64,000 nt of DNA from Alloalcanivorax balearicus MACL04 (GCF_025532145.1 NZ_ARXS01000002.1:281643-345642), one strand, 5' to 3'; numbered from the stretch's first letter, positions 9,437 to 17,636 are shown. A program made the numbers and translations. The notes: generated by a model from the sequence alone, not told the origin.

Positions 9437-10153
9437 CTAAAGGCCCAGGTGATAGAGGCGGTTATTTTCGAAAGCACGGGCGTTTTCCGGACGAAAATTC
9501 AGACAGTAGTCGTCCTTTGCCACCGGCGCGGCGGTGAGCATTTCCACCCGCACCGGTTTGCGCGGATAGTCGCTGGCGGGATTGAGCGGGTGCGGGCAGG
9601 TGTGCATCACCACCAGCGTGTCCATCTCGAAACGCAGGGTAATTTGTGCCCCGGCGCGGGCGGCGCCGGCGTCGAAACGCAGCTGTCCGTTATCGTCGGT
9701 GACCACCTTGCTGAACAGATTGAGATTGGCGGCCAGGTCTCGCTCTCCCAGGCCGTATTTAGCCAACTCGGTGAGGAAACTGGCGTGGCCGCTCAGGGTC
9801 CAGTCGTTGCGGTATTGCTGGTAATTGTGCTCACCGTATTTCTCCAGCAGGCGGGCATCGTCCAGGTTGCCGCAGACGGTGTCGTGCCAGCCGAAGCTGT
9901 CGTCGACGATGGAGGCGAACACCCGGCCCATGTCGGAGTAGAGACAATTGCCCCGGGTCAGTTTGAAGGTGTGCTGACCCTTGAGGGTGTCCGGGGCGTT
10001 GTAACGCTCCAGTTTTTCTTCCGGGTTGTAGAACAGCATGCCGACGTTGGCGCCGCCTTCCAGATCGGTAAGACGCAGAGCGGTGCCGCGACGCAGGCGA
10101 AACGACCAATGGGCGCCACCGGGCATGGTGTAGTCGTACAGCAGTTCGGTCAT
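9437..10153 (-). CDS. Urea carboxylase-associated protein 2 / carboxyguanidine deiminase subunit
   Basis: This 238-residue DUF1989-family protein is homologous to its 212-residue neighbour. It contains GGANVGMLFYN, FGWHDTVCG and a C-terminal-half motif MHTCPHPLNPASDYP. The reading frame stays open upstream into the ABC ATPase gene, but the family start (MTELLYDYTMPGG) is the ATG at 10153, preceded by GGAGA. With its partner it should deiminate carboxyguanidine to allophanate. It sits between the transporter genes and the other deiminase subunit in the guanidine operon. Confidence 0.85.
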   Translation of the reverse strand: MTELLYDYTMPGGAHWSFRLRRGTALRLTDLEGGANVGMLFYNPEEKLERYNAPDTLKGQHTFKLTRGNCLYSDMGRVFASIVDDSFGWHDTVCGNLDDARLLEKYGEHNYQQYRNDWTLSGHASFLTELAKYGLGERDLAANLNLFSKVVTDDNGQLRFDAGAARAGAQITLRFEMDTLVVMHTCPHPLNPASDYPRKPVRVEMLTAAPVAKDDYCLNFRPENARAFENNRLYHLGL

Positions 10154-10191
10154 GAAGGTCTCCTTGTACGTTTCCAAATCATGAACAGGCA

Positions 10192-10974
10192 CTAGGCCAT
10201 GGTGCGGGCGGTGGCGTCCGCCTGCTCCTGAATGGCGGTGAGCGTGCCTTTGTCGCAATCCCCCACTGGCAGGTCGTAGGTGATGCGCGCGCCGTAGGCG
10301 CCGGGGGCTTGCGGGTCCAGGCGGGTCTTGTCGAATACCCACAGCCGGGTGCCGAGATAGAAGCCTTCGGCGAGATCGTGGGTGACCATGAAGATGGTCA
10401 GCCCTTGTTCCCGCCACAGATCCAGCACCAGGTGGTGCATGTCGCGGCGGATGCCGGGATCGAGCGCGCCGAAGGGTTCGTCCAGCAGCAAAATGCGCGG
10501 CCGTTTCATCAATGCCTGGGCGATGGCCAGGCGTTGCTGCATGCCACCGGACAGCTCGTGGGGAAATTTGCCGGCGGCCTGGGTCAGCCCCACGGATTCC
10601 AGCATTGCCATGGCGGCGTCCTTCAAGGCTTTGCGTTTGCCGCCGAAGGCGCGGCCGATGAGTTTGTGGCGGTGCAGCTCGTCGGCCAGCATGACGTTTT
10701 CCAGCGCGCTCAGATGCGGCAGCACCGAGTAGCGTTGGAACACGATGCCGCGGGTCTCGTCGGGCTGATCCGGGATCGGCGCGCCGTCCAGCAGCAGTTC
10801 GCCCCGGGTAGGCGATTCGGTACCGAGCAGCATTTTCAGAAAGGTGGTCTTGCCGCACCCGGAGGCGCCGACCAGGGTGACGAATTCCCCTTCCTGCACC
10901 TCGGCGTTGAGGCGTTCCAGCACCACCTGGTCGCCGTATTCCTTCCACAGATTGTTCATTTCGATGATAGCCAT
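10192..10974 (-). CDS. ABC transporter ATP-binding protein of the guanidine/urea carboxylase operon
   Basis: This 260-residue nitrate/taurine-type ABC ATPase has Walker A GASGCGKTTF near residue 37, the signature LSGGMQQR, Walker B ILLLDEPFGALD and the H-loop VTHDL. It powers uptake of the operon's substrate, most likely guanidine, together with the permease and binding protein upstream. The permease stop and this start are 19 bases apart, so the three genes are co-transcribed. Confidence 0.9.
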   Translation of the reverse strand: MAIIEMNNLWKEYGDQVVLERLNAEVQEGEFVTLVGASGCGKTTFLKMLLGTESPTRGELLLDGAPIPDQPDETRGIVFQRYSVLPHLSALENVMLADELHRHKLIGRAFGGKRKALKDAAMAMLESVGLTQAAGKFPHELSGGMQQRLAIAQALMKRPRILLLDEPFGALDPGIRRDMHHLVLDLWREQGLTIFMVTHDLAEGFYLGTRLWVFDKTRLDPQAPGAYGARITYDLPVGDCDKGTLTAIQEQADATARTMA

Positions 10975-10993
10975 GGGCTTCTCCTCGCTTTGC

Positions 10994-11809
10994 TCAGTGG
11001 CTGCCGTGGAACCAGGGGTAACGCCAGCGGGAATAGCGGGCCAGCAGGAAGTCGATGGCGAACGCCAGCAAGGTGATCCAGAGCACGTAGGGCAGGATCA
11101 CGTCCATGGACAGGTAGCGGCGCACCAGGAAGATGCGATAGCCCAACCCCTCGGTGGCGGCGATGGCTTCGGCGGCGATCAGGAACAGCCAGGCGGAGCC
11201 CAATGACAGCCGCACGGCGCTGATCAGGCGCGGCATGATTTGCGGCCACACCAGGCGCAGGATGATCTGCCAGGTGTTGGCGCCGAGCGTTTGCATCTTG
11301 ATCACCTGCTCGGCGGGGATCTCCCGGGCCCTTTGCTGCAAGTCGCGGATCAGGAACGGCGTGATGCCGATGATGATCAGCATCACCTTGGCCAGTTCGC
11401 CGAGCCCGAACAGAATGAACAGGATCGGCAGGATCGCCATGGGGGGCACCAGCGACAACCCGGTGATCAGCGGGGACAGACCGGCGCGGGCATAGGGCAG
11501 GGTGCCGGTGACAATGCCGAAGACCAGTCCCATCAAGGCGCTGATGCCGACGCCAATGGCCAGGCGGGTGAGGCTGGCCAGGGTATCCGCCCACAACAGA
11601 TACTCGCCGCTGCGTTTGCTCGGTTCGAACGCCATGCGCTGGATGGCATCGCCCATGGCGCTGAACGCCGGCAGCAGCTTGTCGTTGGGGTTGGCTTCCA
11701 GGCGGGCATCGGAAGCCAGCAGGTACACCACCAGCAGCAGCGCGAAGGGCAGCAGCCCCAGTGCCCAGGTGGCGACCCGTCCGGGTTGCCGGTTGATCAA
11801 CTTCTTCAT
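10994..11809 (-). CDS. ABC transporter permease of the guanidine operon
   Basis: This membrane protein of about 271 residues is of the BPD-transport (SsuC/NrtB) type. A first membrane segment lies near residues 12-32 and the permease EAA region is near 190. I chose the ATG at 11809 (MKKLINRQPG) because AGGAG sits at ideal spacing before it; an in-frame ATG at 11833 would add eight residues. It forms the inner-membrane channel for the importer with the ATPase downstream and the binding protein upstream. Confidence 0.85.
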   Translation of the reverse strand: MKKLINRQPGRVATWALGLLPFALLLVVYLLASDARLEANPNDKLLPAFSAMGDAIQRMAFEPSKRSGEYLLWADTLASLTRLAIGVGISALMGLVFGIVTGTLPYARAGLSPLITGLSLVPPMAILPILFILFGLGELAKVMLIIIGITPFLIRDLQQRAREIPAEQVIKMQTLGANTWQIILRLVWPQIMPRLISAVRLSLGSAWLFLIAAEAIAATEGLGYRIFLVRRYLSMDVILPYVLWITLLAFAIDFLLARYSRWRYPWFHGSH

Positions 11810-11848
11810 GGCGACTCCTGTGGGCGGTGACAAGGCACGAAGGGCCGG

Positions 11849-12895
11849 TTACAGCTCACCCTCGGCGGCCATCGTCATGTAGGTCGGGTCGAAGCGCAGT
11901 TTGATATTGCCGCTGTTGCCGTAGACGCCGGCGGGGGTTGCCACGCCAACGAAGCCGGCATCCGGGGCGCCTTCGCCGAGCAGACCGTGATCGAAGGAGA
12001 ATTCCGCCACTTTCTGCATGGTGTCCTTCAGCGCCGGGCTGTTGGTGAACGCCACCGCTTCTTCGGCCTGGTCGAACAGGCGGGTGGCGTCGAGCTGCAT
12101 CCGCAGGCCGTCCAGGTCGGTGGCGGCGACGTTGGCCAGGTGCTGACGGAAGCCGCTGTCGTCCAGGTGGCCCATGATTTCGTACCAGGCGCCGGTGAGC
12201 GCTTTGCCCAGGGCTGGATTGGCTTTCAGGGTGTCGGTGTTCACCACCATCAGGTCGATGATCTCGCCGGGGATGCTGGAGGAGTCGAACACCAGATTGG
12301 CTTCCGGGGATTCTTTAATCGTGCCCAGCAGCGGGTTCCAGGTGGCCAGGGCGGTTACGTCGGAGGTATTGAAGGCGGACACCAGATCGGCGTCGGCGGT
12401 ATTGACCACGGTGATGTCGCGCTCGCTGAGTCCCACGCTGTCCAGCGCCCGGGCCAGCAGGTAGTGGGACACGGACAGTTCCACCAGATTGACGCGGCGG
12501 CCCTTGATGGCCTCGAGGTTGTCGGCGTCCTTGAGCACGATGCCGTCGTTGCCGTTGGAGAAGTCACCGACGATCAGCGCGGTGCTGTCGACGCCACCGG
12601 CGGCGGGAATGGTCAGGGCGTCCATGTTGGTCATGGTGCAGCCGTCGAACTGGCCGGCGGTGTACTGATTGATGGACTCGATGTAGTCGTTGATCTGCAC
12701 TACTTCGATGTCGATGTCGTACTTGTCCGCCCATTTGTCGACGATGCCTTCGGCGGCGCCGTAGTCCCAGGGCAGCCAGCCCACATAGATGGACCAGCAG
12801 ACCTTGAAGCTGTCCCGGGCCTGGGCCTGGACAGGGGCGGCGAGCGTCAGGGCGAGCAGGGCGGTGGTGCAGACGGTGGTGAGCAAACGGGTCAT
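11849..12895 (-). CDS. ABC transporter periplasmic substrate-binding protein, urea-carboxylase-associated family
   Basis: This 348-residue protein has a Sec signal peptide (hydrophobic residues about 5-20, cleavage near VQAQA). The rest is an NMT1/SsuA-like binding protein of the type always found with urea carboxylase operons. It begins WSIYVGWLPWDYG, which would hold aromatic residues suited to a small cationic ligand. It is the first gene of the operon, directly behind the guanidine-I riboswitch, so guanidine is the likely ligand. Confidence 0.88.
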   Translation of the reverse strand: MTRLLTTVCTTALLALTLAAPVQAQARDSFKVCWSIYVGWLPWDYGAAEGIVDKWADKYDIDIEVVQINDYIESINQYTAGQFDGCTMTNMDALTIPAAGGVDSTALIVGDFSNGNDGIVLKDADNLEAIKGRRVNLVELSVSHYLLARALDSVGLSERDITVVNTADADLVSAFNTSDVTALATWNPLLGTIKESPEANLVFDSSSIPGEIIDLMVVNTDTLKANPALGKALTGAWYEIMGHLDDSGFRQHLANVAATDLDGLRMQLDATRLFDQAEEAVAFTNSPALKDTMQKVAEFSFDHGLLGEGAPDAGFVGVATPAGVYGNSGNIKLRFDPTYMTMAAEGEL

Positions 12896-12950
12896 GTCGG
12901 ACCTCCTGGGTTACGGACGAAGAGGAATCCAATGACAGCTGTCATCGTGT

Positions 12951-13050
12951 CCTCCCGGGCTTTTGTCCCGCCGTGTAACCTTCAGCGAAGGTCGACTGCT
13001 CTCGGACCAGGCATCGGCGGCGCCGATCGGAACCCTAGCGGTCTATTGGA
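12951..13050 (-). ncRNA. Guanidine-I riboswitch (ykkC class)
   Basis: On the minus strand the conserved ykkC blocks occur in the right order: CTAGGGTTCCG, then CTGGTCCGAGAGC, then ACACGGCGGGACAAAAGC followed by CCGGGAGG. It ends about 55 bases before the binding-protein ATG. Riboswitches of this class switch on guanidine export or breakdown genes when guanidine binds. This agrees with the downstream importer, carboxylase and deiminase genes. Confidence 0.93.
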
Positions 13051-13096
13051 AGCAAATTGTCGAGTGTGGATGGCCACCGGCCATTCGATTCCTCAG

Positions 13097-13110
13097 GCTG
13101 GTATACCAGC
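13097..13110. promoter_or_regulatory. Perfect palindrome overlapping the -12 element and start site
   Basis: GCTGGTATACCAGC is a perfect 14-base palindrome. Its right end is part of the -12 sequence of the sigma-54 promoter. Its core TGGTATACCA resembles operators of FadR-type GntR regulators. A repressor bound here would block the promoter; no candidate regulator gene is nearby. Confidence 0.45.
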
Positions 13111-13124
13111 AAGAGCGGTGCCAA
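13107..13124 (-). promoter_or_regulatory. Sigma-54 promoter of the guanidine operon
   Basis: On the minus strand TGGCACCGCTCTTGCT gives a textbook -24 TGGCAC and -12 TTGCT pair. Transcription would start near 13095, just ahead of the riboswitch. Sigma-54 control is typical of nitrogen-scavenging operons. Confidence 0.75.
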
Positions 13125-13199
13125 ATCGGTGCAGGCCAGGGATTGCGGGGGATCGGGGGAGAAAAAACGGGGCGGAGGGCTTGCGGATGGGGCGGGCAT

Positions 13200-13236
13200 G
13201 GCGCCAGTTTGGTGCGCCATGCCCAAAGGTGGTGCG
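13200..13236. promoter_or_regulatory. NtrC-like enhancer sites
   Basis: The dyad GGCGCCAGTTTGGTGCGCC at 13200-13218 resembles NtrC boxes (GCAC-type arms around about 5 central bases). A weaker copy on the minus strand, GCACCACCTTTGGGC, lies near 13214-13230. They sit about 80-115 bases upstream of the sigma-54 promoter, as NtrC enhancers do. Confidence 0.5.
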
Positions 13237-13246
13237 TCCAGGGGCT

Positions 13247-14017
13247 TCAGGGAGTGCTGTCGAGAAACTCCGTCAGTGCCCGCCAGCTCTCCCGGTCGGC
13301 CTCGGCGTCGTAGGCCAGGGGCATGTCGAAACGTTGACCAAACTGATCCGCCTCGGGGTTGGTGAAGCCATGCTTGGCGTCGGGGAAGCTGAGCAACTGA
13401 TACTCCGCGCCGGCGTTGTTCAATTCCTCAACCAGTGCCGAGACCTGCTCCGGCGGCACCATGGGATCGGCCTGGCCGGTGGCCACCAGAATGCGTGCCT
13501 TGATGTCGCCGGGCCCCGCCGGATTTTGCGTCGCCAGGGTACCGTGGAAGCTGGCCACGCCGGCCAGATCGTTGCCGGCGCGGGCCTGCTCCAGCACCAC
13601 GCCGCCGCCGAAACAATAGCCCACCGCATAAACCCGCTTGTCATCCACATACTGCATCTTGCGCAGCAGCGTCTTGGCGGCGTTGAAGCGGGCGGCCATC
13701 TTTTCCGGATCGGCCAGAGCCTGCTCCATGAACGTCTTGGCGTCCTTGGGATGCTGCGCCACTTTGTCGTTGTACATGTCCACGGCCAGCGCCACGTAGC
13801 CTTCCGCGGCCAGTTGCCGGCTCCGGTTACGGATGTAGTTATTCAGACCCCACCATTCGTGGACCACGATGACCCCGGCGGTGAGCCGCTCTTGATCCTC
13901 GTCCATGTACAGTACGCCGGTGCCGACGCCACCGGGGAGGTTCACTTTCTGTTCAATGATGTCGGCCTGGGCCAGGGAACCGAGCAGCAGCAGGCTCAGC
14001 GCGATCAGGCGGTTCAT
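13247..14017 (-). CDS. Dienelactone hydrolase family protein, exported
   Basis: This 256-residue alpha/beta hydrolase has a signal peptide (hydrophobic residues 3-17, cleavage near LAQA). The nucleophile motif GYCFGGG places Cys as nucleophile, as in dienelactone hydrolases, and acid and histidine candidates are in FPDAKHGF. Its role is probably periplasmic hydrolysis of an ester or lactone; the substrate is unknown. Its start overlaps the stop of the upstream 116-residue gene (ATGA), so the two are translationally coupled. Its 3' end borders the control region of the guanidine operon. Confidence 0.85.
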   Translation of the reverse strand: MNRLIALSLLLLGSLAQADIIEQKVNLPGGVGTGVLYMDEDQERLTAGVIVVHEWWGLNNYIRNRSRQLAAEGYVALAVDMYNDKVAQHPKDAKTFMEQALADPEKMAARFNAAKTLLRKMQYVDDKRVYAVGYCFGGGVVLEQARAGNDLAGVASFHGTLATQNPAGPGDIKARILVATGQADPMVPPEQVSALVEELNNAGAEYQLLSFPDAKHGFTNPEADQFGQRFDMPLAYDAEADRESWRALTEFLDSTP

Positions 14018-14364
14018 GAGTTCTCCTTGTCCGGAGTGTCGGGGGCGGTGGTGGCGTCTTCCCAGACCCAGCGTAATGGCTCGCCGAAGTCGTCATAGAT
14101 CAGCCGGCGGCGCGGCGTGGTGGATCTGGCGCGGCGGGCCTTGGGCTTATGCTTGCGGGCGTCGATGGTGGCGGCCAGCCGTGACAGATCAGTGCGCTGG
14201 GGCCTGGGCGTGTGGCTGAACGGGGATAACGGCCGGGCACCTTGCGGGGGCTCGCCGCTGGTGCCGGGCGGCACGCGCTTGATACTCCCGCCTCGGGACA
14301 AAAAACGCTCCATATCCCGGCGCAGTCGCTCGCGCTGCTGTTCCTTGGTGGTACGCACTTTCAT
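14014..14364 (-). CDS. Small basic conserved hypothetical protein
   Basis: This 116-residue protein is rich in Arg and Lys in its N-terminal half. It contains RRDMERFLSRGGSIKRVPPG, a helix-then-loop segment that I recognise from short conserved proteins of pseudomonads and halophiles without a known function. No membrane segment is visible. The ATGA overlap with the dienelactone hydrolase suggests coupled translation. Codon use and frame are like the neighbours, so I take it as a real gene. Confidence 0.6.
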   Translation of the reverse strand: MKVRTTKEQQRERLRRDMERFLSRGGSIKRVPPGTSGEPPQGARPLSPFSHTPRPQRTDLSRLAATIDARKHKPKARRARSTTPRRRLIYDDFGEPLRWVWEDATTAPDTPDKENS

Positions 14365-14471
14365 GGGGACGGCGAATCATCGACGTGGACGACCTTCAAC
14401 GATAGCAGCGCGGCGGCGGGAAGGCCACTGGCGAGAGACGCCGGTGGCGCATTTCCCGGGGCTGGCGGAGG

Positions 14472-14939
14472 TTACAGCGCGGTTCGCGGACGTTTGGGGA
14501 TGGTGGTGGTGTCCTCGCTGCCACTGTTGTCGGCGCTATGGTTGGCACCACCACCACCACCACCACCACCACCACCACCACCGGCACGCAGAGGGTGACA
14601 GTTTTCTATCACCACCTGGCCCTCCAGCAGATTGCCACGGGAGTATTCGCGGAAAATACAGCGGTTGGTTTCCGGGTCGTAGTTTTCGATCCACAGATTA
14701 TCGCCCTTCCAGGTGGCGGCGATGTGCTGTTGCCCCGCCGGCACGCTCAGCGTCATGGTGCCGCCCAGCCGTTTGACGAAGATCTGCTCAAGCCAGAAGT
14801 AATACAACACGGTACCCGCCAGCCACACCAGCACCGCCAGGATCACCGCCGGTTTCCACTTGCCCATGCGGGCACCGACCAGGAACAGACTGAGAAAAAT
14901 CAGGATCGCAACCAGTACCCAATAGAGGTAAGTAATCAT
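14472..14939 (-). CDS. Two-TM membrane protein with poly-glycine tract
   Basis: This protein of about 155 residues starts at MITYLYW (ATG at 14939; the longer open frame has no supporting start). Two hydrophobic segments (about residues 4-22 and 28-50) are followed by a soluble domain. A run of about 12 glycines encoded by GGT repeats comes next, then a Thr/Ser-rich tail. I do not recognise a family. The glycine run is encoded by a trinucleotide microsatellite, so its length may vary between strains without breaking the frame. Confidence 0.65.
   Translation of the reverse strand: MITYLYWVLVAILIFLSLFLVGARMGKWKPAVILAVLVWLAGTVLYYFWLEQIFVKRLGGTMTLSVPAGQQHIAATWKGDNLWIENYDPETNRCIFREYSRGNLLEGQVVIENCHPLRAGGGGGGGGGGGGANHSADNSGSEDTTTIPKRPRTAL
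14546..14582. repeat. CAC/GTG trinucleotide microsatellite
   Basis: About twelve CAC units in a row (plus strand) lie inside the membrane-protein gene and encode its poly-glycine run on the minus strand. Confidence 0.95.
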
Positions 14940-15040
14940 GCGTGTCTCCGGAAATCCTTGTATTGTAGTGTCGCCGCCTTCGCTGGCGGATCTGGGTATG
15001 TTTTGATGATAGCAACTGTCGACGCGGGAGATGTAAAACC

Positions 15041-15358
15041 ATGCAACAGTGGTGGGTTTATATACTGCGCTGCGTGGACGGTTCACTGTATACCGGCGTC
15101 ACCACCGATGTGGAGCGCCGTCACCGGGAACACAATGAAGGTCCCCGTGGTGCCCGTTATACTCGGGCACGACGGCCGGTGACCCTGGTTTGGCGGGCGG
15201 CGGTGGCGGATCGCGCCAGCGCCTGCCGGCTCGAAGCCCGCATCAAGGCGCAGCCGCGCACCGTCAAGGAGCGGTTGCTGGCCATCGGGCAAAGCAATAC
15301 AAACGATGTTCAGGAAGTGCTGGACGTCCTCGGTTTGGATAGGGAGACCCCGCAATGA
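15041..15358 (+). CDS. GIY-YIG nuclease-superfamily protein (UPF0213/YhbQ-like)
   Basis: This 105-residue single-domain GIY-YIG protein has the motif WVYILRC followed by LYTGVT (YIL...YTG in place of GIY...YIG). The catalytic Arg is in ERRHREHN and the Glu in ACRLEARIK. Proteins of this small family are widespread in bacteria and some cleave structured DNA. It ends in a 4-base overlap (ATGA) with lemA, so it heads the lemA operon. Confidence 0.85.
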   Translation: MQQWWVYILRCVDGSLYTGVTTDVERRHREHNEGPRGARYTRARRPVTLVWRAAVADRASACRLEARIKAQPRTVKERLLAIGQSNTNDVQEVLDVLGLDRETPQ

Positions 15359-15945
15359 AACATTGGCGTTTTGTCCTGTTGCTGTCGATTCTGTTCGGCG
15401 TCACCGGCTGCGGCATCAATAACATTCCCACCTATGATGAGCAGGTGAAGGCCGCCTGGGGACAGGTGGAAAACCAGTACCAGCGGCGCGCGGATCTGGT
15501 GCCCAACCTGGTCAGCACGGTTCGGGGTTACATGGAACACGAGCGGGATGTGCTGGTGGAGGTCACCGAAGCCCGCGCCAAGGTCGGTTCCATTCAGGCC
15601 GATGAAAGTCTCATCAACGACCCGCAGAAGCTGCAGCAGTTCGAGGCGGCGCAGCAGCAACTCGGCTCCGCTTTGCAGCGCCTGATGGTGGTGGTGGAGC
15701 GCTACCCGGATCTCAAGGCCAACCAGAATTTCCTGGCCTTGCAATCGCAGTTGGAAGGCACCGAGAACCGCATCGCCGTGGCGCGCCGGGACTACATCAC
15801 CGCGGTGCAGCAATACAATACCGAGATTCGCACCTTCCCGGGTCGTATCTGGCACAGCATGCTGTACAGTGAGATGGAAATACGGCCTTCCTTCGAAGCC
15901 ACCACGGAAGGGGCGGAACAAGCGCCCCAGGTTAACTTCAACTGA
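15355..15945 (+). CDS. lemA: LemA family lipoprotein
   Basis: This 196-residue protein has a lipoprotein signal (FGVTGC, Cys near residue 18). The LemA fold begins YDEQVKAAWGQVENQYQRRADLVPNLV and ends YNTEIRTFPGR. LemA proteins are membrane-anchored helical bundles of unclear function that often sit beside TPM-domain genes, as here. It overlaps the upstream and downstream genes by 4 and 1 bases, so it is part of a tight operon. Confidence 0.9.
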   Translation: MKHWRFVLLLSILFGVTGCGINNIPTYDEQVKAAWGQVENQYQRRADLVPNLVSTVRGYMEHERDVLVEVTEARAKVGSIQADESLINDPQKLQQFEAAQQQLGSALQRLMVVVERYPDLKANQNFLALQSQLEGTENRIAVARRDYITAVQQYNTEIRTFPGRIWHSMLYSEMEIRPSFEATTEGAEQAPQVNFN

Positions 15946-16679
15946 TGCGACTACTGCTCTGTACTCTGCTGATGCTGGTGCTGCCCTCGGCCTGGGCGGC
16001 GCCGGAATTCCCCGCTCTGACCGGCCGCGTAGTGGATAATGCCGGCCTGCTTTCTTCGCAACAGGCACAGGCACTGGAACAGCGCCTGGCCGAGGCCGAG
16101 AGCCGCACCTCCAACCAGGTCGTCGTGGTGACCCTGCCGGATCTGCAGGGCTACGCCATCGAGGATTACGGTTATCAATTGGGGCGGGCCTGGGGGATCG
16201 GTCAGGCCGAACATGACAACGGCGCCTTGCTGATCATCGCTCCCAAAGAGCGCAAGATTCGCATCGAGGTGGGCTACGGCCTTGAAGGTGTGCTCACCGA
16301 TGCGTTGTCCCACGCTATTATTCAGAACGAAATCCAGCCCGCGTTCCGTCAAGGGGACTACTTCACCGGGATCGAACAGGGGGCCGCGGCCATTCTTGCC
16401 GCCATCGACGGCGAATACACCGCACCGGCCAGGAAAGCCAATAAGGGCAGCAACCTCCAGGCATTGATCTATCTGATCGTATTGGTGGTGTTGACCATGC
16501 TGCTGACCTTCGGCGGCGGCGGACGCGGCGGTGGCCGTCGTGGGCGAGGTCTGCTGGCACCGATCGCCATTGGCGGAATGGGCGGCTTTGGCGGCGGCGG
16601 TGGTGGTGGTTTTGGCGGCGGCGGCTTCGGTGGTGGAGGCGGTGGCTTTGGGGGCGGTGGCGCCTCGGGAGGCTGGTGA
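15945..16679 (+). CDS. TPM-domain membrane protein with glycine-rich tail (YgcG family)
   Basis: This 244-residue protein has a signal peptide (residues 1-18). A TPM domain (about 25-150) shows VVDNAGLLS, VVVVTLPDLQG and IRIEVGYGLEGVLTD. A transmembrane helix follows near 170-188, then a Gly/Phe-rich tail ending in GGASGGW. TPM domains are extracytoplasmic and linked to membrane-protein quality control or phosphatase-like folds. It overlaps lemA (TGATG) and the second TPM gene. Confidence 0.9.
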   Translation: MRLLLCTLLMLVLPSAWAAPEFPALTGRVVDNAGLLSSQQAQALEQRLAEAESRTSNQVVVVTLPDLQGYAIEDYGYQLGRAWGIGQAEHDNGALLIIAPKERKIRIEVGYGLEGVLTDALSHAIIQNEIQPAFRQGDYFTGIEQGAAAILAAIDGEYTAPARKANKGSNLQALIYLIVLVVLTMLLTFGGGGRGGGRRGRGLLAPIAIGGMGGFGGGGGGGFGGGGFGGGGGGFGGGGASGGW

Positions 16680-17290
16680 TGTTATTGAATGAAGAGAACC
16701 AAAACCGGGTATCCCGCGCCATTGCCGCGGTGGAAAAAGACACGGACGCCGAGCTGGTGACGGTGCTGGCCCGGCAGGCGGACAACTATCGCTATATCCC
16801 GATGATGTGGGCGGCGCTTTTGTCCCTGCTGGTGCCGCTGATTCTCGCTTTCACGCCGGTCTGGCTGGCACCGCTGGAAGTGCTGCTGGCCCAGTGGACC
16901 ACCCTGGTGGTGCTGGCTCTGGTGTTCCGCTGGCCACCGTTGATGATGCGGCTGGTGCCCGCCTCGGTGAAACAGCGCCGCGCCGCGGACCTGGCCCGGC
17001 GGGTGTTTCTGGACCAGGGGCTGCATCATACCCGGGGCGGCACCGGCGTATTGATCTTCGTCTGCGAAGCGGAGCACTACGTGGAAATCCTGGCCGACCA
17101 CGGCATCGCCCGCCATGTGCCCAATGAACGCTGGCAGTCCATCGTCGATACCTTCACCACCCACGTGAAGGCCAGGGACACCTTGAACGGCTTCCTGGAA
17201 TGCGTGGCGAGCTGCGGCGATGAGTTGATCACCCACGTGCCGGCCACCGAGCAGAAGAATGAACTGCCCAATCATTTGATCGTGCTGTAA
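16679..17290 (+). CDS. Second TPM-domain membrane protein
   Basis: This protein of about 203 residues has two hydrophobic segments (about 40-60 and 68-85) and a TPM-like C-terminal domain. It contains GVLIFVCEAEHYVEILADHGI, the usual signature of the partner TPM protein beside LemA. It starts at ATG 16679, overlapping the previous stop; a GTG three bases upstream is in frame. With lemA and the first TPM gene it forms a conserved three-gene unit. Confidence 0.85.
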   Translation: MLLNEENQNRVSRAIAAVEKDTDAELVTVLARQADNYRYIPMMWAALLSLLVPLILAFTPVWLAPLEVLLAQWTTLVVLALVFRWPPLMMRLVPASVKQRRAADLARRVFLDQGLHHTRGGTGVLIFVCEAEHYVEILADHGIARHVPNERWQSIVDTFTTHVKARDTLNGFLECVASCGDELITHVPATEQKNELPNHLIVL

Positions 17291-17314
17291 TAAGACGGCA
17301 TCACAAGGAAGAAG

Positions 17315-17620
17315 ATGGAAAGCGCTGTGTTCGAGATCGAGGTAACCTCCTGGGGTTACCTCGCGGTGGTGTTCTGGTCGTTGTTTCCGTTGCTGTTCAG
17401 CGTAGGGTATACCGTCGCTTTCCGTCGACGCCTGTATCATCGCTTCTGGTTCGCCGTACTGGCTACCGTATGCGGGTATGTCGGTTATGCTGGTATCCAG
17501 ATCTTCTGGGGGCGACCTGGTCCGTTGGTTGACGCGCTATCCACCTGGTGGGTCATCTGTTGCCCCTTCGTTCTGCACCTGATCCGGGCCTTCCGGGTCC
17601 CGGGCAACGCTCGCGGTTAG
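17315..17620 (+). CDS. Small three-TM membrane protein
   Basis: This 101-residue protein has three hydrophobic segments (about residues 13-33, 44-64 and 76-94) and a short basic tail. The start is preceded by AAGGAAG at good spacing, and it lies 24 bases after the TPM gene, so it may be the last gene of the lemA operon. No family recognised. Confidence 0.6.
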   Translation: MESAVFEIEVTSWGYLAVVFWSLFPLLFSVGYTVAFRRRLYHRFWFAVLATVCGYVGYAGIQIFWGRPGPLVDALSTWWVICCPFVLHLIRAFRVPGNARG

Positions 17621-17636
17621 AGTAGGGAGAGGGTGA

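Noticed and set aside
9437..10948. 503-codon frame fusing the deiminase subunit with upstream sequence
   Set aside because: The upstream part is the ABC ATPase gene in another frame; the true start is at 10153.
11987..14098. 703-codon plus-strand open frame
   Set aside because: It crosses the binding-protein gene, the riboswitch and the dienelactone hydrolase gene on the opposite strand; its composition is a GC shadow.
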